DNA from: Arthrobacter sp. B6
GTDB lineage: Bacteria; Actinomycetota; Actinomycetes; Actinomycetales; Micrococcaceae
Assembly: GCF_001663775.1 (NCBI RefSeq)
Contig: NZ_KV467168.1
Location: forward strand, 2,454,870 to 2,518,869
Direction of reading: 5' to 3'
Length of the DNA: 64,000 nt
The notes beneath the pieces were generated by a model. It did no database searches, was not told where the DNA came from, and saw only the letters and a list, made by a program, of their open reading frames with translations. The translations under genes and the position numbers were made by a program. This document shows, piece by piece, positions 27,946 through 36,855 of this stretch (within the stretch, counting starts at the first letter, position 1; each line of letters starts with the position of its first letter).

Positions 27946-28411
27946 CAATCAGTTCCTCAAAACTTGCTTTGCCTGCATTGCCTGCAGCCACAAGTCCGGA
28001 ACAGGATGCTGGTCCAGCTTCATCCACAGGGTTATGCACAGTCCGTGGATAATCGGCTACTGAGCCACTCTAGGGGATCAAAACGCCAGAAGATAGCTGG
28101 GAAGTAGCTTGTGGATAATTACACGGTTGTGGTTCTGAAAAGGGGCTTGTGAGCCACTTCATCCACAGGCTGGTGTGGCCGGTTAACCACAGCTGGGGAC
28201 AGGGACCTTGTGCCGTGCCGGTTTGACTCCGGTGAGCAATTTGCCCTAACGTTGTGAAGTCCTTTGTGTCCGCTTTTTTGCCCTATCTGAATCTCTCAGA
28301 CGCACCGCGTTCGAGCAGCCGGGGGAAGCGTGCATTACAAAACTTAGCGTCGGCCAGTTCTTCCCCATACTGATCGGGTGGGCGCACCTTTGATCCACTG
28401 GAGTAACTAAC
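27946..28411. promoter_or_regulatory. oriC: dnaA-rpmH intergenic region with DnaA boxes (oriC, second part)
   Basis: A 466-base gap between divergent dnaA and rpmH. An exact box lies at 28110-28118 (-) and TTATGCACA at 28032-28040 (+). One-mismatch boxes are TCATCCACA at 28020-28028 and 28159-28167, CGTGGATAA at 28044-28052, and TTAACCACA at 28183-28191. The boxes are close to the dnaA start, fitting autoregulation and/or bipartite origin function. The rpmH promoter must lie in the right part. No gene was found. Confidence 0.75.
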
Positions 28412-28549
28412 GTGAGCAAGCGGACTTTTCAGCCGAATAACCGCCGTCGAGCCAAGAAGCACGGCTTCCGCCTTCGTATGCGTACCCGTGCCGGCCGTGC
28501 CATCCTGGCAGCCCGTCGTGGCAAGGGCCGCACCGAACTGTCGGCCTAA
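28412..28549 (+). CDS. rpmH: 50S ribosomal protein L34
   Basis: A 45-residue very basic ribosomal protein, [19 protein letters not shown] followed by [21 protein letters not shown], full length for L34. The start codon is GTG. The rpmH-rnpA pair next to dnaA is almost universal. Confidence 0.98.
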   Translation: MSKRTFQPNNRRRAKKHGFRLRMRTRAGRAILAARRGKGRTELSA

Positions 28550-28589
28550 ATAACTGACTCGTCGGTTTACATTTCTTTGCGAGTTTAAG

Positions 28590-29000
28590 GTGCTGGCCAC
28601 CCGCAACCGTTTGAGGACTGCAACCGATTTTTCAACAACCGTACGTTCCGGTGTCCGCAATGGACGCCGGAACGTAGTGTTATATACGGCAGCTATTGCT
28701 GCCGACGAACCCAGCAGGATCGGGTTCATTGTTTCCAAAGGAGTCGGGAACGCTGTGGTCAGGAACCTCGTTAAGAGGAGACTGAGGGAAGCCGGTGCTG
28801 CCTCGCTGCGCGAGTACGGTACCGGGTTCGCCATAGTGGTCCGGGCTCTGCCTGCGTCCGCGGCCGCCAGCTGGGATCAGTTGCTGGCCGACTATAACGC
28901 CGCGCTTGAATCGACGGTGAGCCGGTTGGGCAGCCGCCTTCCGCGGGCTGCTGTTAACGGTTCAACCGATACAACACAGGAAGGGACACAGCGTGCGTAA
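28590..29000 (+). CDS. rnpA: Ribonuclease P protein component
   Basis: A 136-residue basic protein that assists the RNase P RNA in 5' tRNA maturation. The signature FIVSKGVGNAVVRNLVKRRLREA (RNR motif) is at about residues 47-69. GTG start. The 3' end overlaps yidD by 8 bases, so translation is coupled. Confidence 0.96.
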   Translation: MLATRNRLRTATDFSTTVRSGVRNGRRNVVLYTAAIAADEPSRIGFIVSKGVGNAVVRNLVKRRLREAGAASLREYGTGFAIVVRALPASAAASWDQLLADYNAALESTVSRLGSRLPRAAVNGSTDTTQEGTQRA

Positions 29001-29388
29001 CGTGACTGCCGCCGTCGTCCGTTTCCTGCAGCCTGTTGCCGTGGCCCTGGGCAAGGTCGTCTGGAACCTTCCCCGCAATTTCCTTATTCTGCTGCTTAAG
29101 GCCTACCGCAAGGTGATTTCCCCCTTGTACGGCCAGGTCTGCCGTTTCTTCCCTTCATGTTCGGCGTACGCCCTTGAAGCAATCACCGTCCATGGTGCCG
29201 TCAAGGGCAGCTGGCTTGCCGTCCGCCGCCTTGCCCGCTGCCACCCATGGAACGCCGGCGGTGTGGACCACGTCCCCGCCGGCCACCGGGAATGGCCTGA
29301 AAACCGGACCCCCACAATTGTTGTGCTGAACAATCCGGACAAGTACCTGGCTGCTCAGACTGATGGAGAAGGCCGCGTTGCGGCCTGA
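28993..29388 (+). CDS. yidD: Membrane protein insertion efficiency factor YidD
   Basis: A 131-residue protein. The YidD core is LKAYRKVISPLYGQVCRFFPSCSAYALEAI, with the conserved CRFxPSCSxYA, then RLARCHPW. An amphipathic N-terminal helix attaches it to the membrane. It overlaps rnpA and precedes yidC by 16 bases. The N-terminal 30 residues and C-terminal 35 residues extend beyond the compact E. coli form. Confidence 0.95.
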   Translation: MRNVTAAVVRFLQPVAVALGKVVWNLPRNFLILLLKAYRKVISPLYGQVCRFFPSCSAYALEAITVHGAVKGSWLAVRRLARCHPWNAGGVDHVPAGHREWPENRTPTIVVLNNPDKYLAAQTDGEGRVAA

Positions 29389-29404
29389 CGAATAGGGATA
29401 TCGT

Positions 29405-30379
29405 ATGGACTTCTTTGAAACAATCATGTTTCCGTTCAAGTGGCTTGTGTCCATCATCATGGTGGGCTTCCACGAGGGCCTGAGCACCATCGGGATGCCG
29501 GAAGCATCCGGCTGGACCTGGACTCTGTCCATCATCGGCTTGGTGCTGGTGATCCGTGCCGCCCTGATCCCCGTTTTTGTTAAGCAGATCAAGGCGCAGC
29601 GCGGCATGCAGCTGCTGCAGCCGGATCTGAAGAAGCTCCAGGACAAGTACAAGGGCAAGACTGACCAGCTGTCCCGCCAGGCCATGGCACAGGAGCAGAT
29701 GGCCATGTACAAGAAGCACGGGACCAACCCGTTCTCCGCCTGCCTGCCCATGCTGATCCAGATGCCGTTCTTCTTTGCGCTGTTCCAGGTGCTCTCCGGC
29801 ATCAGTTTCGCCCGTGACGAGGGCGAGGGCATCGGTGCAATGAGCCACGAGCAGGTGGTGCAGTTCGACGATTCCACCATCTTTGGGGCCACGCTTTCTG
29901 CTTCCCTGTTGCACGGCGGGGAAGGAAACCAGGTCGCCGTCTGGATCCTTTCGATCATCATGATCCTGGCCATGACGGCTTCGCAGTTCATCACGCAGAA
30001 GCAGATCATGGCAAAGAACATGTCTGAAGAGGCCATGGCCAGCCCGTTCATGCGCCAGCAGAAGATGATGCTCTACATCCTGCCCGTTGTCTTCGGCGTG
30101 GGTGGCATCAACTTCCCCATCGGTGTCCTGATCTACTGGACCACCACGAACCTTTGGACCATGGCGCAGCAGTTCTTCGTCATTCGCCGCATGCCGACGC
30201 CGGGATCCCCCGCCGCCAAGGCACTCGCCGAGCGCCGTGCCGCCAAGGGCCTGCCGGCCCTGCCTATTCTGGGCGGGAAAAAGGCCGACGCCGAAGCAGA
30301 GGCAGCCGCAGCAGCTGCCATCGTCGAGGCCAAGGGCCAGCGCATTCAGCCACAACGTAAGAACAGGAAGAAGAAGTAA
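29405..30379 (+). CDS. yidC: Membrane protein insertase YidC
   Basis: A 324-residue YidC/Oxa1 insertase with about five membrane segments and no large periplasmic domain, as in Gram-positives. Recognisable parts are FVKQIKAQRGMQLLQPDLKKLQDKYK (cytoplasmic loop), FFFALFQVLSGI, and LPVVFGVGGINFPIGVLIYWTTTNLW. The C-terminal tail is basic (QPQRKNRKKK), suited to ribosome contact. The stop overlaps the khpB start. Confidence 0.96.
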   Translation: MDFFETIMFPFKWLVSIIMVGFHEGLSTIGMPEASGWTWTLSIIGLVLVIRAALIPVFVKQIKAQRGMQLLQPDLKKLQDKYKGKTDQLSRQAMAQEQMAMYKKHGTNPFSACLPMLIQMPFFFALFQVLSGISFARDEGEGIGAMSHEQVVQFDDSTIFGATLSASLLHGGEGNQVAVWILSIIMILAMTASQFITQKQIMAKNMSEEAMASPFMRQQKMMLYILPVVFGVGGINFPIGVLIYWTTTNLWTMAQQFFVIRRMPTPGSPAAKALAERRAAKGLPALPILGGKKADAEAEAAAAAAIVEAKGQRIQPQRKNRKKK

Positions 30380-30942
30380 TGTCAGCCGAGAGCACCGAAC
30401 ACGCCCTTTCCGACGAGGTCATTGAAGACCGCGACGAGTCCGTGAGTGATGCCACTTCCACGAAGGGCTCGGCTGCCAGCCGCCTGGAGGAAGAAGGCGA
30501 TGTTGCTGCCGACTACCTGGAAGAGCTTCTGGATATCGCCGATATCGACGGCGACATTGACATTGAGGTCCGCAACGGGCGCACCTACATTTCGATCGTT
30601 GCCGAAGAAGAATCGGACAGTCTTGACAGCCTTGTGGGTGAAGACGGCGAGGTGCTGGAGGCTCTTCAGGAACTCACCCGCCTGGCTGTCCTGTCCGCGA
30701 CGGAGAACCGCTCGCGCCTGGTGCTGGACATTAACGGCTACCGTCACGAGCGTGCCGGTCACCTTCAGAAAATCGCCGAGGATGCCGCCGCTTCGGTCAA
30801 AGAGACCGGCAAAGCCGTCGCCCTGGAGCCGATGAGCGCCTACGAACGCAAAATTGTGCACGACGCCGTTGCTGACCTCGGTATGGTCAGTGAATCCGAA
30901 GGTGAAGGCGCCGGCCGCCACATCGTTGTATCCGCTGACTAG
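30379..30942 (+). CDS. khpB: KH-R3H RNA-binding protein (Jag/KhpB)
   Basis: A 187-residue single-strand nucleic acid binding protein. The N-terminus is acidic and lacks a Jag_N domain. The KH domain (about 45-110) is followed by R3H (about 115-185), with RLVLDINGYRHERAGHLQKIAEDAA and PMSAYERKIVHDAV. Homologues bind RNA and affect cell elongation. It is coupled to yidC by a shared base at the stop/start, as usual in this operon. Confidence 0.93.
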   Translation: MSAESTEHALSDEVIEDRDESVSDATSTKGSAASRLEEEGDVAADYLEELLDIADIDGDIDIEVRNGRTYISIVAEEESDSLDSLVGEDGEVLEALQELTRLAVLSATENRSRLVLDINGYRHERAGHLQKIAEDAAASVKETGKAVALEPMSAYERKIVHDAVADLGMVSESEGEGAGRHIVVSAD

Positions 30943-30963
30943 AGAATTGCTGAACGGCTAATC

Positions 30964-31614
30964 ATGGTTGACATCACGGCCGCTGAACTGCTGGCCGCAG
31001 AGAAAATCTTTGGCGACCGTCTGGACCTCGCCAAGCGCTATGTTGAGCACCTCGCCACCTCCGGAACGGAGCGTGGGCTGATCGGCCCACGTGAGATTCC
31101 ACGGTTGTGGAGCCGACACGTCCTGAACTGTGCCGTTATTGAGAGCGAAATTGCGCACGGAAGCCACGTTGCCGACGTCGGAAGCGGTGCTGGCCTCCCT
31201 GGGCTGTGCCTGGCCATTGCCCGCCCAGACTTGGAACTTACCCTGATTGAGCCCCTGGAACGCAGGGTGATCTGGCTCCAGGAGGTGGTGGATGACCTTG
31301 ACTTGGCCAACGTGACGGTTATGCGGTCGCGGGCAGAGCTCGCCGTGGGGCACGTGAACGCTGATGTGGTGACCGCCCGAGCGGTTTCGGCGTTGAGTAA
31401 CCTGGCAGGACTCACCATCCCCCTTCTTGGCGGCAAGGGTGAAGTTGTGGCTATTAAGGGCCGCAGCGCCGGCGAGGAAATTGAAAAAGCCGCCAAGGTC
31501 ATCAGGAAACTCGGCGGCGTCCAGACTTCCGTGGTCACGGTGGGTGAGCATCTTCTGGAAGAGCCCACCACCGTCGTCCGCATCGTTGTAAATAAGTCCC
31601 AAAAGATTGCCTAG
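30964..31614 (+). CDS. rsmG: 16S rRNA (guanine-N7) methyltransferase RsmG
   Basis: A 216-residue SAM-dependent enzyme that methylates G527 of 16S rRNA; its loss gives low-level streptomycin resistance. The SAM motif VADVGSGAGLPGLCLAIARP lies near residues 61-80, and IPRLWSRHVLNCA is the conserved N-terminal element. It starts 21 bases after khpB. The synteny rsmG-parA-parB is classical. Confidence 0.96.
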   Translation: MVDITAAELLAAEKIFGDRLDLAKRYVEHLATSGTERGLIGPREIPRLWSRHVLNCAVIESEIAHGSHVADVGSGAGLPGLCLAIARPDLELTLIEPLERRVIWLQEVVDDLDLANVTVMRSRAELAVGHVNADVVTARAVSALSNLAGLTIPLLGGKGEVVAIKGRSAGEEIEKAAKVIRKLGGVQTSVVTVGEHLLEEPTTVVRIVVNKSQKIA

Positions 31615-31632
31615 CCCCAGGCCCCGGTAACC

Positions 31633-31660
31633 TTGGTCTACAGGGCGAAGCGGTTAGGCT
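31633..31660 (+). promoter_or_regulatory. Putative parAB promoter
   Basis: TTGGTC (31633-31638), 16 bases, then TAGGCT (31655-31660), 42 bases before the parA GTG. No clear ribosome binding site precedes that GTG. Confidence 0.5.
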
Positions 31661-31702
31661 AGACCACGGCAGCAAAAGCTGAACGAGAGTGAGTGTGTCC
31701 CA

Positions 31703-32770
31703 GTGACCAGTAGCGAAGCCTCCACACAACGGATCCCCCCGTTTGTGTCTTTGGGGTCAGCACGATCAGCTGCTGGGCCAGGATTCGCGCCGGGTCGAGG
31801 AGGAACGCACCCGAATCCGGTTGCTGAACTTGCCGCATCGGCAGCCGTTTCACGTGAAACAACCGTTCCCGGTAAAACAAACGTGTTCGACTCCATGGAC
31901 GATTCCAGCCCGATCGCACGGGAACTCGCTCATGAAACCAAGCGGAGGGAACGCCTCCTGGGTCGCGAGCTGCCAAAGCCCGAGAAGACACGGGTCTTCA
32001 CGGTGTCCAACCAAAAGGGTGGCGTTGGCAAGACCACCACTACCGTCAACATCGCAGCTGCGCTGGCTGCCGCGGGCTTGAATGTCCTGGTTATTGACAT
32101 CGATCCGCAGGGCAATGCCTCCACCGCGCTGGGCGTTGAACACCACGCCGATGTGGACAGCATCTATGACGTCCTGATCAACGATTTCCCTCTTGCGGAC
32201 GTTGTGGCGCCGTGCCCCGACATCAACAATTTGATCTGTGCACCCGCCACCATTCACCTCGCAGGCGCGGAAATTGAGCTCGTCTCCCTTGTGGCCCGCG
32301 AACAGCGGCTCCGCCGGGCTATAGATGTTTATGCCAAGGCCCGGGCGAAGAACGGCGAAGAACGCCTGGACTACATTTTCATTGACTGCCCGCCGAGCCT
32401 GGGATTGCTGACGGTGAATGCGTTCTGCGCTGCCGGCGAGGTCCTGATCCCTATTCAGTGTGAGTACTACGCCCTCGAGGGCCTGAGCCAACTGCTCAAG
32501 AACATCGAGATGATCCAGAAGCACTTGAATGCTGATCTGGAAGTCTCCACCATTCTTCTGACCATGTACGACGGCCGGACCAACCTCGCGGCCCAGGTGG
32601 CGGCCGAGGTGCGCCAGCACTTCCCGGACCAGGTACTTGGTGCTGTGGTGCCACGCTCTGTGCGGATTTCGGAAGCGCCAAGCTACCAGCAGACTGTAAT
32701 GACTTACGATCCTTCCTCCAGTGGAGCCCTGTCTTACCTGGAAGCCGCAGCTGAAATTGCTGAACGCTAG
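31703..32770 (+). CDS. parA: Chromosome partitioning ATPase ParA
   Basis: A 355-residue Walker-type ATPase that binds DNA non-specifically and drives ParB-parS complexes apart. A long N-terminal extension (about 1-97) precedes the core, which starts RVFTVSNQKGGVGKTTT (deviant Walker A). Later motifs are IDIDPQGNAST and FIDCPPSLGLLT. The extension includes AVSRET, encoded by a parS site; mycobacterial ParA also has VSRET in its N-terminal extension. GTG 31703 is the start that includes this segment; an internal ATG at codon 65 is a weaker alternative. Confidence 0.95.
   Translation: MTSSEASTQRIPPFVSLGSARSAAGPGFAPGRGGTHPNPVAELAASAAVSRETTVPGKTNVFDSMDDSSPIARELAHETKRRERLLGRELPKPEKTRVFTVSNQKGGVGKTTTTVNIAAALAAAGLNVLVIDIDPQGNASTALGVEHHADVDSIYDVLINDFPLADVVAPCPDINNLICAPATIHLAGAEIELVSLVAREQRLRRAIDVYAKARAKNGEERLDYIFIDCPPSLGLLTVNAFCAAGEVLIPIQCEYYALEGLSQLLKNIEMIQKHLNADLEVSTILLTMYDGRTNLAAQVAAEVRQHFPDQVLGAVVPRSVRISEAPSYQQTVMTYDPSSSGALSYLEAAAEIAER
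31846..31861. promoter_or_regulatory. parS: parS site inside parA
   Basis: CGTTTCACGTGAAACA, one mismatch (first base) from the 16-bp consensus. It lies within codons for V-S-R-E-T of ParA, about 145 bases from the start. Confidence 0.92.
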
Positions 32771-32836
32771 AATCTTCGAAAACTGCAACAACCGGAGCCG
32801 GGCTATGCCAGGCTCTACCACTGGAGGGATTTATCC

Positions 32837-34111
32837 ATGAGCGAAAAGCGACGGGGCTTAGGCCGCGGTCTTGGCGCACTCATTCCAAGTTCCGCCTCTG
32901 GCAGCGCCTCGGGCAACGGGGCTGCAGTATCCCGTCCCGTGGATCTCTTCTTTCCGGAAGGCCGCAAGAAAGTCAGCTCCGTTGAGGATGAGTCGGACCG
33001 GACCGCGTCGGCTGTAGACGAAGTTCCGACTGCTGGTACATCGTCCAAAAATGAGCAGCCCACACCCACTGCGAAGAAGGCGGCAGCAACCAAGTCCGCG
33101 CCGAAGACGACAGCGCCGGCCACATCCAAGAATGCGGACGACGCTGCGGCTCCGACAGCACCGGCAAAGCCGCGGACGCCCGCGACGAACGGTACGTCCC
33201 CCGAGGTCCCCGAGAGCATTGTCGCCGATGAGAGGCCAGCTGCGGTTTCCGGGGACACCCCCGAGGCCGACAATGGTGTTGACCTTGTGGAAGTTCCCGG
33301 AGCGCGGTTCGCCGAGATACCCGTCGGAGACATCCACCCCAACCGAAAACAGCCTCGTTCTGTCTTCGATGAAGACGACATGGCGGAGCTGATCCACTCA
33401 GTCCGGGAAATTGGCGTCCTCCAGCCAATTGTGGTGCGTACATCAACCGAATCCGGTCGTGAACCCTACGAACTGGTGATGGGTGAGCGCAGATGGCGGG
33501 CTGTCCAGGCAGCCGGCCTGGAAACGATCCCCGCCATCGTCCGTGACACCACAGATGACGACCTTCTCCGCGACGCGCTGCTGGAGAACTTGCACCGCAG
33601 CCAACTGAATCCACTGGAAGAGGCAGCGGCTTACCAACAACTCCTCGAAGACTTCGGGACCACCCACGAGCAGCTTGCAGACCGCATTGGCAGGTCCCGG
33701 CCCCAGGTGTCCAATACGCTGCGACTCTTGAAGCTGCCGCCACTGGTCCAGCGGCGCGTGGCCGCGAGCGTCCTCTCGGCGGGCCACGCTCGTGCTTTGC
33801 TCGGGCTCCCCGATGCGGCCGCAATGGAACGCCTGGCTCAGAAGATCGTGGCAGAGGGCATGTCCGTGCGTGCCACCGAGGAAGCGGTGACGCTTTACCA
33901 GGATCCCGCGAAGCCGGCAAAGAACAACATACCGCGCCCCGGGGCACGCCACGAGCGGCTGGACTACCTAGCTTCTTCGCTCTCCGACCGTCTTGATACG
34001 AACGTCAAGATTTCGCTCGGGCTACGCAAAGGCCGGGTTAGTATCGAGTTTGCGAGCGTCGAGGACCTGAACAGGATCATGGAGGTCCTGGCCCCTGGGC
34101 AGGACAATTAA
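32837..34111 (+). CDS. parB: Chromosome partitioning protein ParB
   Basis: A 424-residue CTP-dependent clamp that loads at parS and spreads. It has an unusually long Ala/Pro/Lys/Thr-rich N-terminal region (about 35-145). The ParB/Srx domain follows, with [13 protein letters not shown] and the CTP-binding/spreading box [12 protein letters not shown], then the HTH ([27 protein letters not shown]) and a C-terminal dimerisation domain. RBS GGAGG is at 32822-32826. The ParA-contact motif is at the very N-terminus ([14 protein letters not shown]). parS sites follow directly downstream. Confidence 0.97.
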   Translation: MSEKRRGLGRGLGALIPSSASGSASGNGAAVSRPVDLFFPEGRKKVSSVEDESDRTASAVDEVPTAGTSSKNEQPTPTAKKAAATKSAPKTTAPATSKNADDAAAPTAPAKPRTPATNGTSPEVPESIVADERPAAVSGDTPEADNGVDLVEVPGARFAEIPVGDIHPNRKQPRSVFDEDDMAELIHSVREIGVLQPIVVRTSTESGREPYELVMGERRWRAVQAAGLETIPAIVRDTTDDDLLRDALLENLHRSQLNPLEEAAAYQQLLEDFGTTHEQLADRIGRSRPQVSNTLRLLKLPPLVQRRVAASVLSAGHARALLGLPDAAAMERLAQKIVAEGMSVRATEEAVTLYQDPAKPAKNNIPRPGARHERLDYLASSLSDRLDTNVKISLGLRKGRVSIEFASVEDLNRIMEVLAPGQDN

Positions 34112-34123
34112 GAGGACTCTACG

Positions 34124-34163
34124 GAGGGGGCCTGTTTCACGTGAAACAGGCTCCCTTTTTGTT
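34124..34163 (+). terminator. parAB terminator built around a parS palindrome
   Basis: GGAGGGGG-CCTGTTTCAC / GTGAAACAGG-CTCCC followed by TTTTT, 13 bases after the parB stop. The upper stem is the parS palindrome itself; the lower stem pairs G-rich and CTCCCTT sequence. Confidence 0.75.
34133..34148. promoter_or_regulatory. parS: parS site
   Basis: Exact consensus TGTTTCACGTGAAACA, 21 bases after the parB stop and within its terminator. Confidence 0.97.
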
Positions 34164-34757
34164 GCCCTCTGATCGTGAGTACTTGCGAAAGGAGTGAAGT
34201 TCGCTTCGAGCCGGCCTCATCGGAATGCGGTAGATTGAGCCACCTTTGGAGGGTTTGAGGGGCGATCAGGCGACTGTGCCGCGGAAGCAAAGGTGCGCGC
34301 GAGTCCCCTGTTGCCCTGTCACGCGCCGTCCCGCGGGAGGCGACGACGCGTCCTCCTTTCCGCCTATACCCAGGGGACCCGTTGCTCCCGTCCTTTTAGT
34401 GGACAATCGTCAGCTGGATCGGCAAATGGGGTTCTTGCTTGCCCCGCCAGTGCAACGGGCTGAATGGCGCTGGCTACTCCCGGACCGCTTCATCCCGGGA
34501 GAGCGCAGGGCGGATGCCACAGGCACTTCATCTGAGACCATGGTAAATGCCAGGGAACTGCGGGTGGGCGTCCAGTGTTTGAACCATATCGATCAATCAG
34601 CCGCGAGCTTAGGGGTCGACACCAGCTATGGAGAGTGAGCAGATAGCGATCAAGCGGCATTTACGTCCGGGCAATGCTCTCGCCTGTTGGCAGCGCCGGG
34701 CGTGGGTAGGCCCGGGAGCATCTTCCTTGCTTCCAGGTTGTTGTGTAGCTGCAGTAC

Positions 34758-34773
34758 TGTTTCACGTGAAACA
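34758..34773. promoter_or_regulatory. parS: parS site
   Basis: Exact consensus TGTTTCACGTGAAACA, in gene-free DNA. Confidence 0.97.
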
Positions 34774-35048
34774 AGCCTCGATGTTCTCGCTGGAGAGTTT
34801 CGGGAGAAATTCCTTGATTCTGTAGATGCGTAAACAGGGCCGGTACCAGGGCTCGCGAGGCGGCTGCTGCGCGTCGATGGCATGAACAAAATTGTCAAAG
34901 CCCTACGGGCCGGATTGGTGGGCGAAGCACAGCTTAAACACCGAGCAATGGTCACGAGCACGTACCGAGTTGACCGCTCCGAGGGCGAGACAGCGTGCTT
35001 CCACGCCAGCCTACTTGGTGGCGGAATGGGCCGGGTGACCGGAAGTTC

Positions 35049-35064
35049 TGTTTCACGTGAAACA
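35049..35064. promoter_or_regulatory. parS: parS site
   Basis: Exact consensus TGTTTCACGTGAAACA. Confidence 0.97.
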
Positions 35065-35500
35065 GATTCAATCCCGACATGCTGAGTTCGCTGATACAGC
35101 CGAAGAATAGATGCACAGCCAAGGACAGTACTCGCCCTAGTTATCCCTCCTCGATGACCTAATGCGGCTTTAGAGCGGCGTCCAAAGCGACCTGCGACGA
35201 CACTCATTGGCAGCAGCAATTGCACTCCGGCGCAAGCGGAGGCAGGCGCCTAGGAGGCGGGAAAGACGACATTCACCTGATTTCAAGTCCGGGCTGGCGG
35301 CCAGTGGGTCCTCAGGGACATTCTCTTCCGACCGCTAGGGTCATCTGGGTCAAGTGAGAGGCAAGAGATCATGAAACCATCCTCCGAGAATGGGTACCTC
35401 GTTCCGCCGGAACCTTAATCGCTATGTCAGGGTGGGCTGGCGGTGCTCTGCACACTGCACCGGCCACGCGCCCTACCTGGAGTACCTACCGCACCAAGGA

Positions 35501-35599
35501 CGGGAGTACTGGACCGAGGGCAGGAGTTTTGGCAGGCCCGGGAGTACTGGACCGAGGGCAGGAGGCTTCCACGAAACCCGGAGGTACTGGACACCACGG
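35501..35599. repeat. Short direct repeat, 38-base period
   Basis: A 26-base unit beginning CGGGAGTACTGGACCGAGGG occurs identically at 35501-35526 and 35539-35564. A degenerate copy (GGAGGTACTGGAC) follows near 35580, and GGAGTACCT lies upstream near 35479. Only two copies are perfect, so this is a small tandem duplication, not an array. Confidence 0.75.
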
Positions 35600-36477
35600 G
35601 TTTCACAATCTCCGCCTAGGGTACACAGGCGCAAACAAGTGACGAGCCCACAGGCTCGGTTCACGGAGAGAAGGACTGGCTTGGCTGGGGCATATGCCAT
35701 ATGGACCGTCACTGCCTGGTACGTTGTCCGGCAGCCTGGCCGGAAGCGGCGTCACCTCTGCACAGGAGTATGGAAGGGGAGGCATTGGAATATAGCGAGG
35801 TGAGTAGTCGCTCCGCCGAGTCAGGATTTCTTGATCACCCGCTGTGGAGCCTGGACGGGTCTCAGGCATTCCGGGGATGGCATCGCTTTCGCCGGCACTG
35901 CCCCGTCGGGACCGCAGTCAGCATCCAGGTCAGAGGGACGCGGCCCGGCGCCGCACAACGCTGCCTCAAGAAGGCTGTTTCAGGCCATCACTGCACTTAG
36001 GACTCGAGCCCTAGTCTACGAGCCGGGACGCTGCGGATCGTTTGGCTTGCCAACCGGAGTGGTCATTGCCGTCCCGGAATAGCGGAGAGCTGACTACCTC
36101 GGACTTCCCCGACGCCGGTGCCAATCACGGGTACATGGACAGGATTGTGGGAACTCTCCGAAAGCAATTTCCAACAAGAGGGCGTGGTGTCATTTGCGGA
36201 TAATATGGCCGCCACCACGCTCGCCGCGGACCAGAGTGCACTACGGTTCGATCCCGCTATCGGACAGCCCAGTCGTCAGAACCGTCAGTATTCGTCGGCA
36301 CATCCGCCCTGCCGCGTCGGCGTTAGTGCAACGAAGACGGAACTCCAGCATTCCTGCGTATGTGGCCCCAGCTTTGGTCGTCCAGGACTTGGATGGAGGG
36401 TCGGTGGACCAGTTGGCCCACGCGCTCGGGATCAAACCGGGCTGGGGAATACCTGTGTATTAGCCGGTGGATATCCC

Positions 36478-36498
36478 TGTGGATAACTTTGTGGAGAA
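36478..36498 (-). promoter_or_regulatory. Pair of DnaA boxes in the parS region
   Basis: TGTGGATAA (exact, minus orientation) at 36478-36486 and TGTGGAGAA (one mismatch) at 36490-36498, 12 bases apart on the same strand. Confidence 0.6.
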
Positions 36499-36592
36499 CA
36501 CCTTGCTTGGTCGCTCGTTCCTCATCAAAGCCAGTCTCCGTAATGTCATCTAAGGTAGTGGTGCGGCGGCGCCAGCGCGAATGGTGTTGGCC

Positions 36593-36608
36593 TGTTTCAC
36601 GTGAAACG
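36593..36608. promoter_or_regulatory. parS: parS site
   Basis: TGTTTCACGTGAAACG, one mismatch at the last base. Confidence 0.95.
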
Positions 36609-36809
36609 AAGCACGAAGGGCGCGCCAGGGTTCTCGGAAGCCCCGGATTGCTTTATTCCAGTTGATTTTCGCCAGCAGAACGCGGGTTTGTGGGAATAGG
36701 AAGTGGTAACAAAACACTGCGGGAGACAGTCCCTCTGAGGCAGCGGACTCGCTTCCAGGCTCAGTGCCGGTAGCCGTCATTCCTGTGATTAAGTTCTCAC
36801 CAGGAAGGC

Positions 36810-36855
36810 TGTGCATAAGCCTGTGGATACTCTTGTGGATAAGTCCTGGGGATAA
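36810..36855 (-). promoter_or_regulatory. Tandem array of four DnaA boxes
   Basis: On one strand: TGTGCATAA (36810), TGTGGATAC (36822), TGTGGATAA (36834) and TGGGGATAA (36847). Steps are 12, 12 and 13 bases. The third is exact, the first is the accepted TTATGCACA variant, and the other two have one mismatch. Such ordered same-strand spacing resembles cooperative DnaA arrays. Confidence 0.65.

Noticed and set aside
35501..35599. CRISPR-like spacing of the 38-base-period repeat
   Set aside because: Only two exact copies, 12-base gap, no cas genes.
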